This document shows, piece by piece, positions 9,089-16,772 of a stretch of DNA of 64,000 bases. The position numbers and the translations under genes are program-made. The stretch covers positions 372,001 to 436,000 of the forward strand of contig CAWBTU010000003.1 in the NCBI GenBank assembly GCA_963791805.1, read 5' to 3'. Each line of letters starts with the position of its first letter. Position 1 is the first letter of the stretch. The notes below the pieces were generated by a model that did no database searches, was not told the origin of the DNA, and saw only the letters and a list, made by a program, of their open reading frames with translations. Origin of the DNA: JACMJL01 sp963791805. Lineage in GTDB: Bacteria; Bacillota; Clostridia; Clostridiales; Clostridiaceae.

Positions 9089-10273
9089 CTAGTAAAGCAT
9101 AGATTTTTTAATCTTTTTTGAACTCTTGTCTTTATACATTCTTTCATCTGCAATTTTCATAAGTTCATCTATTACTATACCATCTTCCGGGCATTTACTG
9201 ATGCCAAGGGAAATCCCTATAGGACAAATGATATTATCTATTTTAATTGGATCAAAAAACAGTTCCTTCATTCTTTTTATAATATTCTCCAGTTCAAAAT
9301 CTTGTTGCAGATCAGAAAGTATTATTACGAATTCATCCCCTCCAACACGTGCAACAATATCCTGTTCTCTGATTGAAACAGCTAATATTCGGCAAACATT
9401 TACTAAAATCTTGTCTCCAATATCATGGCCATAGGTATCATTAATTAACTTAAACCCATCTAAGTCAATAAAAATAATCGCAAATTTATTTCCTATCTTC
9501 TTATATGTTTCAATAGCTAATTCTAATTTGTCAAAAAATAGCCTTCTATTTGGAATATCCGTAAGTTCATCATAGTTTGCTAGTCTATCTAGATGTTCTG
9601 ATAATTCTTTATATTTTTCCCTGCCTTTATAAAGCTCTTCTTCTATCTTTTTAATCTTAGTTATATCATGAAGGTTTAATACTATACCTACTACTCCGTC
9701 CAGTCTGCTATTAGCTACCGAAAATGAAGCCAGTGCATTAATCACATTCCCATCAGAATCCACTAAGTCAGTTTCAACATTACGGAGTACTTTTTCATTA
9801 AATAGCTTATTAAGAGTTTGATCATTATATTTCTTTGATTTAAAGAAGTCAGATAGTGGTTTATTAATTATATGATGCAAGTCATATTTTAGAAGGTCCT
9901 CAGTTGCTTGATTACAAGTTATAATAATCCCCTTATTATCAAGCATTATTATTGGATCCATAACTGTTTTAAAAATTAAATCAGTAGATGCCACATCATA
10001 TACACTCATAAATTTAAAATTTTTAACAATATAAAAAAAGCTTATCCCCCACACTATAGATATCAAATTAAAGGTAGGCGGTATTATTGGAGAAATAGCA
10101 GGTATAATTAAATCCGTAAAAAAGCCTACCATTATCATTATACAATCAAGCAATATAATACTTTTTGCCTGCTTTATTGATCTAAGTCTATTACTTTTTT
10201 TGCCCATGCATAGGTGAAGTATAAGGTAGTTGAAAAATATAACACAATATAAATAGAATATGCCCAAAACCAT
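9089..10273 (-). CDS. PAS-GGDEF diguanylate cyclase portion (joined to upstream 7TM frame by frameshift)
   Basis: This frame carries the last transmembrane helices of a 7TM sensor, a PAS domain (about residues 95-205, FKTVMDPIIMLDNKG onward) and a GGDEF domain with the active-site motif RVGGDEFVIIL and the substrate segment DIPNRRLFFDKL. An RxxD inhibitory-site motif (REQD) sits a few residues before RVGGDEF. It should make cyclic di-GMP. It has no ribosome site of its own; the N-terminal half of the sensor is in another frame (10174-10701), and the two meet at a seven-A run. Likely product: a single membrane diguanylate cyclase if the shift is bridged. Confidence 0.8.
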   Translation of the reverse strand: MVLGIFYLYCVIFFNYLILHLCMGKKSNRLRSIKQAKSIILLDCIMIMVGFFTDLIIPAISPIIPPTFNLISIVWGISFFYIVKNFKFMSVYDVASTDLIFKTVMDPIIMLDNKGIIITCNQATEDLLKYDLHHIINKPLSDFFKSKKYNDQTLNKLFNEKVLRNVETDLVDSDGNVINALASFSVANSRLDGVVGIVLNLHDITKIKKIEEELYKGREKYKELSEHLDRLANYDELTDIPNRRLFFDKLELAIETYKKIGNKFAIIFIDLDGFKLINDTYGHDIGDKILVNVCRILAVSIREQDIVARVGGDEFVIILSDLQQDFELENIIKRMKELFFDPIKIDNIICPIGISLGISKCPEDGIVIDELMKIADERMYKDKSSKKIKKSMLY

Positions 10274-10701
10274 ATTGACCCTATATTAGAAACATAAGTC
10301 CATCCCCAACCAATTTTGCTTTTTACTATGCCTTTAGCCACCGGTGTGTCTGCAGTAAATAGTGATTTTAAAAGCAAAATTGCGGGAAATATATACAATA
10401 AAATATTCCACTTAATGCCTTTCCAGTTTTTATTTTTTTCTGAAACAGTAAGAAAAAATTGTGCTGCAAATACACAAACTAAAATCCATCCAAATGAACT
10501 AATCCTATGCCATAACATAGCATTGCTAGCCGTTGGCGCGGTATAAAAAAATGTATATGCTAATGACCAAATAGCAAAACAAAAATTAACAATGGCCGCA
10601 AGTCTATTTAATATTTCCTTATGATTTAATTTTAAAATGTATATAGCTAAAATAATAAAGCTATATGCATTAAAAAAGGAAATTAGCGATAAAATATTCA
10701 T
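10174..10701 (-). CDS. N-terminal 7TM sensor part of the diguanylate cyclase
   Basis: A 175-residue hydrophobic frame with about five transmembrane helices of the histidine-kinase N-terminal 7TM type (LAAIVNFCFAIWSLAYTFFY). ATG at 10701 follows AAAGGAGG. It reaches WAKK at the A-run 10195-10201 and then ends after seven out-of-frame residues. The downstream frame continues the expected sequence (KKSNRLRSIKQ) from the same run. Restoring frame needs one extra A or a -1 slip. It is therefore either a frameshift mutation, a sequencing slip in a homopolymer, or programmed frameshifting. Confidence 0.75.
   Translation of the reverse strand: MNILSLISFFNAYSFIILAIYILKLNHKEILNRLAAIVNFCFAIWSLAYTFFYTAPTASNAMLWHRISSFGWILVCVFAAQFFLTVSEKNKNWKGIKWNILLYIFPAILLLKSLFTADTPVAKGIVKSKIGWGWTYVSNIGSIWFWAYSIYIVLYFSTTLYFTYAWAKKVIDLDQ
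10195..10201 (-). other. Seven-A slippery run joining the two frames of the diguanylate cyclase gene
   Basis: On the mRNA strand the zero-frame codons are GCA AAA AAA GTA; a -1 slip reads AGT AAT AGA next and enters the PAS-GGDEF frame. The heptamer A-AAA-AAA followed by G is close to the dnaX-type slip site. No clear downstream stimulatory hairpin was identified. Confidence 0.6.
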
Positions 10702-10811
10702 AACCAAGGCCTCCTTTAAGTGTAAATAAATTTTATCTAAATACAAAAACTACATAAAAGGTAAAGAGTAAAAGGCCATGCTTTAACAAACATTAAATGA
10801 TCAATAAATTC

Positions 10812-11126
10812 TTAATTTAGAAAACGCATAAAATTAAATTTAAGTAGTCCCATAGCTACAGCTATTATAGATAATCCATTATCACTATTTAGTCTCTTAA
10901 CTGTATCATGAGAAAGAAAAAATAAAGTTGATGATATATTGCACCTAGTCCTAATATAAGCATATTGGATAAATCCACAAAAGCAATTGCCTGTGCAAGT
11001 AGAAATGAAAACAAAAGCTCCATTCAAGAAGTGTTTAAAGCCATTATATAATATCCTAGTTGTGTTATCAATGTACATTTCCGGTATTAATAATATTGCA
11101 GTGAAAAATATAAGAATAGAACCCAT
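10812..11126 (-). pseudogene. Degenerate membrane-protein fragment
   Basis: A 104-residue frame with two or three hydrophobic stretches and no credible ribosome site. Its last third (DNGLSIIAVAMGLLKFNF) looks like the end of a polytopic membrane protein. The composition and lack of start suggest a decayed gene in the left, degenerate unit. I do not recognise the family. Confidence 0.3.
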
Positions 11127-11569
11127 CCCAACTGAATTAGAGTTCTTTTCTTATTTATATTATATCAATTTTCGTATAAAGTTATAGGCAATCTCATCTT
11201 CCCATTGAGATATCTTAACATGACCCAAAGTCACTCCTTTGAATTATCTGGCTGGCATGAAGCTAAAATAGTTTCAGTATTTTCAATCATAACAACAATT
11301 TTATGCCTTATTGGGTTTTTATCATTCTAAATGTTTGAATAAAAAAAATACATACGACTTTAAAGTCTATGCTGAGATTATTATTGTTAAATTTCAAGAT
11401 AATTAATACATGCCATTCTTAATAGACGTGACTTCTTTATCCCCAAACTTTTCATTACATATTTTCTATATAATTAAGAGGCTTAAATGGCTTTTCTATA
11501 TCCTTTGTGATTCTATGCTTTCTCAACAATTCTTTACAGACTAAATTTAAAAGTTAATATATACTAATA
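11127..11569. other. Non-coding or decayed stretch in the left unit
   Basis: No intact gene is visible. Short minus-strand pieces without starts (for example QWEDEIAYNFIRKL around 11150-11210 and KIVVMIENTETILASC around 11250-11310) suggest remnants of one or more decayed genes. The stretch ends at the IS4-family insertion. Confidence 0.4.
11561..11569. repeat. 9-bp target-site duplication, left copy
   Basis: ATACTAATA directly abuts the left inverted repeat of the IS4-family element. The identical 9 bases follow the right inverted repeat at 13015-13023, which fixes the insertion boundaries. Nine-base duplications are usual for IS4-family elements. Confidence 0.85.
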
Positions 11570-11660
11570 CACTAGCGTTCAATGATTGGTTCAAATTTCA
11601 TATTGACAAAATTAAAGTGAAAAATTATCAAATTTATCCATCAAAATTATAATGAAAAAA

Positions 11661-11719
11661 TCAGCAACTCCTTCATAATTATAATCACCACAAAAATAAA
11701 TAGCAAAGGAGTTGCTGAT
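11661..11719 (+). promoter_or_regulatory. Fold-back hairpin sequestering the transposase start
   Basis: A perfect 13-bp inverted repeat, TCAGCAACTCCTT (11661-11673) and AAGGAGTTGCTGA (11707-11719), pairs with the AAGGAG ribosome site and the TTG start. Read-through transcripts from outside would fold and hide the start. Insertion sequences such as IS10 use this device to avoid activation by neighbouring promoters. Confidence 0.7.
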
Positions 11720-12845
11720 CATTAAAGATAATTATACTTTAGTATTCCAAAAACTTATAGATTTAATTGATTGGAATGTATTGAAAATATTTGCCTATAA
11801 GCTAGATATTGATTATCTAACTATAGAGAATCACTTAAAATCACTAATATATTTTCATATAGCGGAGCTAGATAGTTTAAGAGATATTAATGATTTTATG
11901 AAATCTCCTTCCGAACTAAAGCAATTAATAAAAGGCGTGAGCCTGGGAAGTCTATCAAATTATAACAAAAATATAAATTATGAAGTTTTGCTTCCGATAA
12001 TGAATGATATTATACTTAAAGCTCTTATTTCAATTCCGGTTAGTCAAAGAATTAAAAAATTTGGTTCAGTAAAACTTATTGATTCTACAACTGTTAGCAT
12101 GGGTATGACTTACTTCAATTGGGCTAAATTTAGAAGTACCAAAGCAGGAATTAAAATGCACACTAAATTTGATTTAGGTAGAAATGTTCCTGAAACGATA
12201 GTCGTAACCAATGCTAAAGTTCATGATAAAAACAAATTGGATGAACTAATGTCTGAAGAAAATTGCATTTATATTTATGATAGAGCTTATGTTGATTATG
12301 AACAATCTGATTACTACACAAAGACCAATAGATTCTTTATATCTAGACTTAAGAAGAACGCCTTAATTGATGAAATTGAGGATTTAGACATAACTCGTTG
12401 TGATGAAAAACTATTAGATGATAACATAAAAATAGTTCATGACAAAGTTGTTTATCTTGGCAAAGAAAGCACTTATAAAACCACTGAAAAATACAGAATA
12501 ATCAAAGTTCTAGATAAAGATGATAATGAATTAGTTTTTGTAACGAATATTTTTTATCTATCCACAGAAGAGATAGCCTGGCTTTATAAAAAACGTTGGG
12601 AGATAGAACTTTTCTTCAAATGGATTAAGCAAAAGCTAAAAATAAAAAAGTTTATAGGAAATAGTTTAAATGCAGTAATGATGCAGATAATATCAGCAAT
12701 AATTACATTTATAATATTAAGATTAATACAGAATGAAATCAAATCTGCCTACGGCTTAACAAATATTAAGCGTAAAATAAAGCATTCTTTAACCACTAAA
12801 GTAAATGTAGAGGAATTTTCTTGGTTCGTTTTCTTAGGTAGTTAG
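11712..12845 (+). CDS. IS4-family DDE transposase
   Basis: A 377-residue transposase. Catalytic residues are visible: first Asp in KLIDSTTVSM (about 123), second Asp in IYDRAYVDY (about 190), and Glu in the family's Y-(2)-R-(3)-E-(6)-K signature YKKRWEIELFFKWIK (about 298). The frame is intact. AAAGGAG lies directly against the TTG at 11712, so initiation may be inefficient or may use a nearby non-ATG codon such as the ATT at 11721. Initiation is probably kept low by the hairpin described at 11661-11719. Confidence 0.93.
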   Translation: MLIIKDNYTLVFQKLIDLIDWNVLKIFAYKLDIDYLTIENHLKSLIYFHIAELDSLRDINDFMKSPSELKQLIKGVSLGSLSNYNKNINYEVLLPIMNDIILKALISIPVSQRIKKFGSVKLIDSTTVSMGMTYFNWAKFRSTKAGIKMHTKFDLGRNVPETIVVTNAKVHDKNKLDELMSEENCIYIYDRAYVDYEQSDYYTKTNRFFISRLKKNALIDEIEDLDITRCDEKLLDDNIKIVHDKVVYLGKESTYKTTEKYRIIKVLDKDDNELVFVTNIFYLSTEEIAWLYKKRWEIELFFKWIKQKLKIKKFIGNSLNAVMMQIISAIITFIILRLIQNEIKSAYGLTNIKRKIKHSLTTKVNVEEFSWFVFLGS

Positions 12846-13014
12846 CAGAATATCTTAATTCCATATAAATCCATAAGCTAACGCTTAGGGGTATCCTATG
12901 CCCTTTTATAAAGGATAAATAAGCCATTAAATGATATTTGTAGCATTATAACTATGAGAATGTGATATTTTTAAAAGTCAATTATGAAATTTTGTTAATT
13001 GATGAACGCTAGTG

Positions 13015-13023
13015 ATACTAATA
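13015..13023. repeat. 9-bp target-site duplication, right copy
   Basis: ATACTAATA, identical to 11561-11569, directly following the right terminal inverted repeat of the IS4-family element. Confidence 0.85.
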
Positions 13024-13058
13024 GTAAAAAAAGAAGAAGAATCCCCCATAATTAGGGA

Positions 13059-13130
13059 TTATCCTTCCTTGTTTTTTATGAAATATTTCTGTGCTTTTTC
13101 ATCAATTTTATGAAAACTACTATTAAACAC
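13059..13130 (-). pseudogene. C-terminal remnant of a second large serine recombinase
   Basis: Minus-strand translation gives FHKIDEKAQKYFIKNKEG-stop, which aligns with the C-terminus of the intact recombinase at 16773-18389 (LHFDEKVQKYFINNNEG). The nucleotide similarity continues past the stop: both have a run of Cs and a GGGATT/GGAGATT segment. Everything upstream is gone, replaced by an unrelated membrane-protein gene. This is direct evidence that a second, related element once occupied the left unit. Confidence 0.75.
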
Positions 13131-13141
13131 AAATTTAGTAC

Positions 13142-13498
13142 TTAGTTTAAAAATAATCTAATTATTCTTATAACAACTAAAAGAGCTACTGATATGTAGG
13201 CAACATGTTGAATTTTTATCTTTTTATTCATGCTTTCTTTGTATTTTTCTTCACTAATTAATCCTTCTTTATGTTCCTTCTCTACTGTTGCAAATTCTTT
13301 TTGTTGTTTTTTACCTTTCATAATTGCATATGTTACTATAATTATAGTAAAAGATATTCCCAGTAATGTCAAACATGCAGGTTGAGAGCTTGCTGGCACA
13401 TTTGCCAAAATAATGACTAAAAAAATAAACATAACAATTATAGCAGCCATTACAACACCAATAAGTTTTAGAAAATATTTCACGACACTATCCTTCAT
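13142..13498 (-). CDS. Small membrane protein of unknown function
   Basis: 118 residues from the ATG at 13498, which follows a run of Gs (AAAAGGGGGGACA) acting as ribosome site. Two adjacent hydrophobic helices (about 15-40 and 45-65), a charged SHOCT-like amphipathic stretch (EKEHKEGLISEEKYKESM), then a third helix at the C-terminus. The topology suggests a small signalling or stress membrane protein; I do not recognise a named family. It sits between att B and the recombinase remnant, so it is probably cargo. Confidence 0.6.
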   Translation of the reverse strand: MKDSVVKYFLKLIGVVMAAIIVMFIFLVIILANVPASSQPACLTLLGISFTIIIVTYAIMKGKKQQKEFATVEKEHKEGLISEEKYKESMNKKIKIQHVAYISVALLVVIRIIRLFLN

Positions 13499-13666
13499 GA
13501 TTGTCCCCCCTTTTCTTATCAAAGTATTATAAAATCTATATATGATTCTACTATTTAAATAAGTATATCATATATATTTACATACTTTTTAGTAGTATCT
13601 TAAAATTGTATAATAATAGTATTATTTCTAAATTAATCATCAAGATTAAATTTCTTGGAATACACA

Positions 13667-13687
13667 TCACTTATGATAAGGTTCACC
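13667..13687 (-). other. Internal rlmH-type attachment site (att B)
   Basis: Minus strand encodes Gly-Glu-Pro-Tyr-His-Lys-stop, preceded by Arg-Tyr-Thr-Arg-His, with no gene attached. The DNA reads GAACCTTATCATAAGTGATG, nearly the same as the direct repeats that bound SCC elements in staphylococci (GAAGCxTATCATAAxTxATG type). It marks the left end of the intact element and the junction between the two units. Confidence 0.88.
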
Positions 13688-13697
13688 GTGACGGGTA

Positions 13698-13708
13698 TAA
13701 CGTAGACT
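13698..13708 (+). repeat. Left terminal inverted repeat of the SCC-like element
   Basis: TAACGTAGACT. The exact reverse complement AGTCTACGTTA lies at 33398-33408 and overlaps the rlmH stop codon. It begins 11 bases inside att B. A degenerate relative (GCATAGATT) follows att A. Confidence 0.8.
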
Positions 13709-13724
13709 CTTATTCATTTAATAG

Positions 13725-14633
13725 TTAATCAGTTATAATTCTGTAATCAATAAAATCCATACTTAAAATAGGCAGGTATATCATATCTCCTTTCTTCTCT
13801 GGCTTACTATTTATGAAGAAAATAATCTCATTGTTCTTAACTTCAACTAAATTTTCCAGATGTTCTCTCCATTTATTTTTTCTATAATGCTCATCTATTA
13901 CCTTAGTGCTGATGTAAATGGATGTTTTAATTCCTTTATTATCGAATCCTTTTTTAAAGAAAATAACAAAATCATCACTATTCTTTTTTGACTTATATAT
14001 TTTACCAATTCCATAGTATACTCTGTAGTATTTTTCAACGCTCTCTATATCTATATCTTTAATACTTACAAACATTCTTTTATAACTTACATTAAATCCT
14101 TTTATATTAATAAAATGCTTGTCCAAAGAATTTTCTGAAGAATATTTTTCAAATTTTGATATCAAAGGTTTAACTGAATAATATGTTACATTTCTACGAC
14201 CACTACCTTTATATTCTTCTTTTATTCTTGTTTTTTCCTTCTTTGGATTCACCTTATCAATCGTCTCTTTTGTTTTTACTACTGATCCATCTTTTTTAGG
14301 TCTATTAAAAGAAAATATATCAATCGTATCATCTATATAATTCATAGAACTTCTTTTTTCTTTTTTATCCCTATTCTCTTGCATCTCATCAAATTCTTTG
14401 ATAACTTCACACTTACCACTATGCTCACCATAACATTTGAAGTGAGGTGTTTGCTTCATTTGGGCTCTTCTCTTATCAATATTTACGCATGTTATTTGTG
14501 CTTCACAATTAGGGTCTGTACATTGAAAAGCCCTCTTATCACTAATAGTTCCATCCCAAAATAATTCATACGCTTTTTCTGCATCAATTACATCATTATA
14601 TTCTAAGCTATAAGCCTCTTCTAATTTACTCAT
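13725..14633 (-). CDS. Unknown protein with CoiA-like N-terminal zinc-ribbon region
   Basis: 302 residues. The N-terminal 80 residues carry FQCTDPNCEAQITC and HFKCYGEHSGKC; this resembles the zinc-binding front of CoiA-like and related nucleic-acid-associated proteins (xxxxCxxxxC ... HF). A lysine-rich linker (about 85-155) joins it to a C-terminal part of unknown fold. No nuclease motif is recognised. ATG follows AAAGGA. It is last in a three-gene set with the 355- and 239-residue proteins (23-base gap), at the att B end, where SCC elements often keep cargo such as phage defence. Confidence 0.65.
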   Translation of the reverse strand: MSKLEEAYSLEYNDVIDAEKAYELFWDGTISDKRAFQCTDPNCEAQITCVNIDKRRAQMKQTPHFKCYGEHSGKCEVIKEFDEMQENRDKKEKRSSMNYIDDTIDIFSFNRPKKDGSVVKTKETIDKVNPKKEKTRIKEEYKGSGRRNVTYYSVKPLISKFEKYSSENSLDKHFINIKGFNVSYKRMFVSIKDIDIESVEKYYRVYYGIGKIYKSKKNSDDFVIFFKKGFDNKGIKTSIYISTKVIDEHYRKNKWREHLENLVEVKNNEIIFFINSKPEKKGDMIYLPILSMDFIDYRIITD

Positions 14634-14656
14634 ATAAACAATCCTTTCTGGTAATC

Positions 14657-15724
14657 CTAAAATCTCATAATACTTTCATTGTCTACTACCTTAATAATAT
14701 TAACTAACGAAATAACTGATATTAGACAAATTGATGCATCATCAATATTTGCAGTTCTTTTATGAGTAACATAATTTGCTAATGCCAACGCAGACTTTGT
14801 ATATCTTCTAAGAACCTCATTTGCTCCTCCACTTATTTCTGTGTTTATGTATGCTTCAAGCATTCTATTTGCATCTGTTTCGCTTGGCTTTACCTCATCT
14901 GTAGTTTTATGCCTATCTTTATCAAAAACTTGTTGTGCCAATGATATTATAGTTTCTCTTGCTAGTAGCCCTATCGCTTGAAATTGCTCCTCGTTTACAG
15001 CCTCTTTTATTCTTTTACGCATCTCTAAAATGCTTCTATCAATTCTATTCCATCCTGTAATTTCATAGGGTTGGTTTATAGTTTGATGTTCTTCTGAATT
15101 TTCTATTATATCTATTAATTCTTCATATAACCCTGTAATATAATTTCTTCTCGATTGATATGTTGGTAAATCTCCACAACTCCATTTACTGTACCATTGC
15201 CAAAGATCTTTAAAGCTATTAGGATTTTCTAAATCTAATTTCCCCAATACTCCATTTATAATTTGGTACTTATTTTTGTAATCATTATTAATTGATTCAA
15301 TTCTCTCTTTACCTGTTGCGACACATATCATTATATTTTTTACCGATTCTATACTATCCAACAACCCTTGCTTGTTAGCTTTATCAGTTACTAGAGTCCA
15401 ATCTATTACATTTCTCATTATTGGCTTAATTACAACATCTGCAATTCTTTCCTGTTGTTCATCCCTTGTAAGAAACTGTAACTTGTCCAATATGATTTTC
15501 TCATAATCTACAATTTTATCTTCAATGGAAACAAAAATAGGTAGGCTAACATTAATATATACAGTATAGTAGTCAGTTCCTCCATTCCAATTATCATATC
15601 CTGTAGCTTCTGTATTTATTGAAGCAAATCTTAACAACTCTGAAATCTTTTTATCATTTGATTTGTCAAAAATAGTAATGACTGCTGTAATAAGCTTTTT
15701 TATTTCATATTTTTTCTCCAGCAT
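14657..15724 (-). CDS. Unknown protein with Abi-like C-terminal helical domain
   Basis: 355 residues, no signal peptide or membrane segment. The C-terminal ~110 residues (AIGLLARETIISLAQQVF ... ALALANYVTHKRTANIDDA) resemble an all-helical domain found at the end of many putative abortive-infection or restriction proteins, with its LANxxxHKRTA signature. The N-terminal part (NGGTDYYTVYINVSLPIF) is unfamiliar. No RNase or nuclease active site can be assigned. ATG follows GAGGTG. Probably co-transcribed with both neighbours; a defence role is inference. Confidence 0.6.
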   Translation of the reverse strand: MLEKKYEIKKLITAVITIFDKSNDKKISELLRFASINTEATGYDNWNGGTDYYTVYINVSLPIFVSIEDKIVDYEKIILDKLQFLTRDEQQERIADVVIKPIMRNVIDWTLVTDKANKQGLLDSIESVKNIMICVATGKERIESINNDYKNKYQIINGVLGKLDLENPNSFKDLWQWYSKWSCGDLPTYQSRRNYITGLYEELIDIIENSEEHQTINQPYEITGWNRIDRSILEMRKRIKEAVNEEQFQAIGLLARETIISLAQQVFDKDRHKTTDEVKPSETDANRMLEAYINTEISGGANEVLRRYTKSALALANYVTHKRTANIDDASICLISVISLVNIIKVVDNESIMRF

Positions 15725-15862
15725 ATAATAAACACCTCATCAATAAAATAATTATGCATACATTTATTATATCACCAGAATTATATAAAGTTCAGGTTTT
15801 ATCTACATTGTGTCCCCTAATTGTAATCAAAACAAAAGAAAAACATACTTTGCGGTCCTTCT

Positions 15863-16582
15863 TCATTGTTGTTTATCTTCATCATTATTCTTCAAGTATT
15901 TCCCAACAACAGCTAGGCTTTTCTCCCGAAGCTGATTTAATGCCTTTTGATGATCTTCATCTTTGCTGAAAGGAAAAATTAAATCCCAATACTTTTCTGC
16001 GAATGCTCTTAATAGTTCATTTGTATCTTCTGTATCTTCTATATCTAGAATTTCTGACATTATTTTTGTATCTGCAATAATATTCATAAACTTATGGAAT
16101 ACTTCATTTGCCCTATCGTTCATTATATTCCCTATATTTTTTCTAGTATTAGGCATATTAGGAGCTATTCCACACACGCTCATTCTTGTTTTTTTCTTAC
16201 CTTTTTTATTATATGCTGGTTCACTAGTATCTTCCTTGAACTCTATCTTGATACAATCCTTTTCTTTCAAATTATCTCCATTAATATCTGTAAAGTATGA
16301 ATCTATTCCATTTTCTTTTAAAACATCTCTAAATGTATCTAATTGCCTACTCATTGCTTCATAAATAATATCTTTTTGCTCTATTGGTCTTTTAGATTCA
16401 CTCAATATAGTATTTTTTAAATCCTCTAATTTTACATCATTAATCAAGTTAACATCAAAGCTTATTACTGCTTTATATGGAATATCTTTATTGAATTTTC
16501 CTATATTTTTCTTTATTAATTTATCGAATACCATTCTAATATTAGCATCAAATATATATGTGTGTTTTAACGTAAATTCCAT
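15863..16582 (-). CDS. Unknown cassette protein
   Basis: 239 residues, charged, without membrane segments or recognisable motifs. ATG follows GGAGGG. First gene of the three-gene cassette at the att B end; 138 bases separate it from the next start. It is not a known SCC core gene. The C-terminal region (about 150-235) is rich in helix-forming charged residues, with EKYWDLIFPFSKDEDH. Function unknown; association with the Abi-like partner is the only clue. Confidence 0.55.
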   Translation of the reverse strand: MEFTLKHTYIFDANIRMVFDKLIKKNIGKFNKDIPYKAVISFDVNLINDVKLEDLKNTILSESKRPIEQKDIIYEAMSRQLDTFRDVLKENGIDSYFTDINGDNLKEKDCIKIEFKEDTSEPAYNKKGKKKTRMSVCGIAPNMPNTRKNIGNIMNDRANEVFHKFMNIIADTKIMSEILDIEDTEDTNELLRAFAEKYWDLIFPFSKDEDHQKALNQLREKSLAVVGKYLKNNDEDKQQ

Positions 16583-16772
16583 TTTTATCCCTCCAAATGA
16601 TTACTTTTATTAATTATTTACACATAACAACATTAATAATCATTTAGGGATTATATAGCGTGAGTATTATATTCTTGCATCATTGTATCTTCAGTTTAAT
16701 TACCTTTTAACACTAAAAAGGTATATTTTTAAAGTATACCTTCATTATTTCAAAAACTCTTTTATCCTGCAA

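Larger units (their letters stand above)
11570..13014 (+). mobile_element. IS4-family insertion sequence, 1445 bp
   Basis: Perfect 12-bp terminal inverted repeats CACTAGCGTTCA at 11570-11581 and TGAACGCTAGTG at 13003-13014, flanked by the duplication ATACTAATA (11561-11569 and 13015-13023). It contains one intact transposase gene. The exact duplication and full-length frame suggest a fairly recent insertion. It landed in the degenerate left unit next to the recombinase scrap. Confidence 0.9.
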
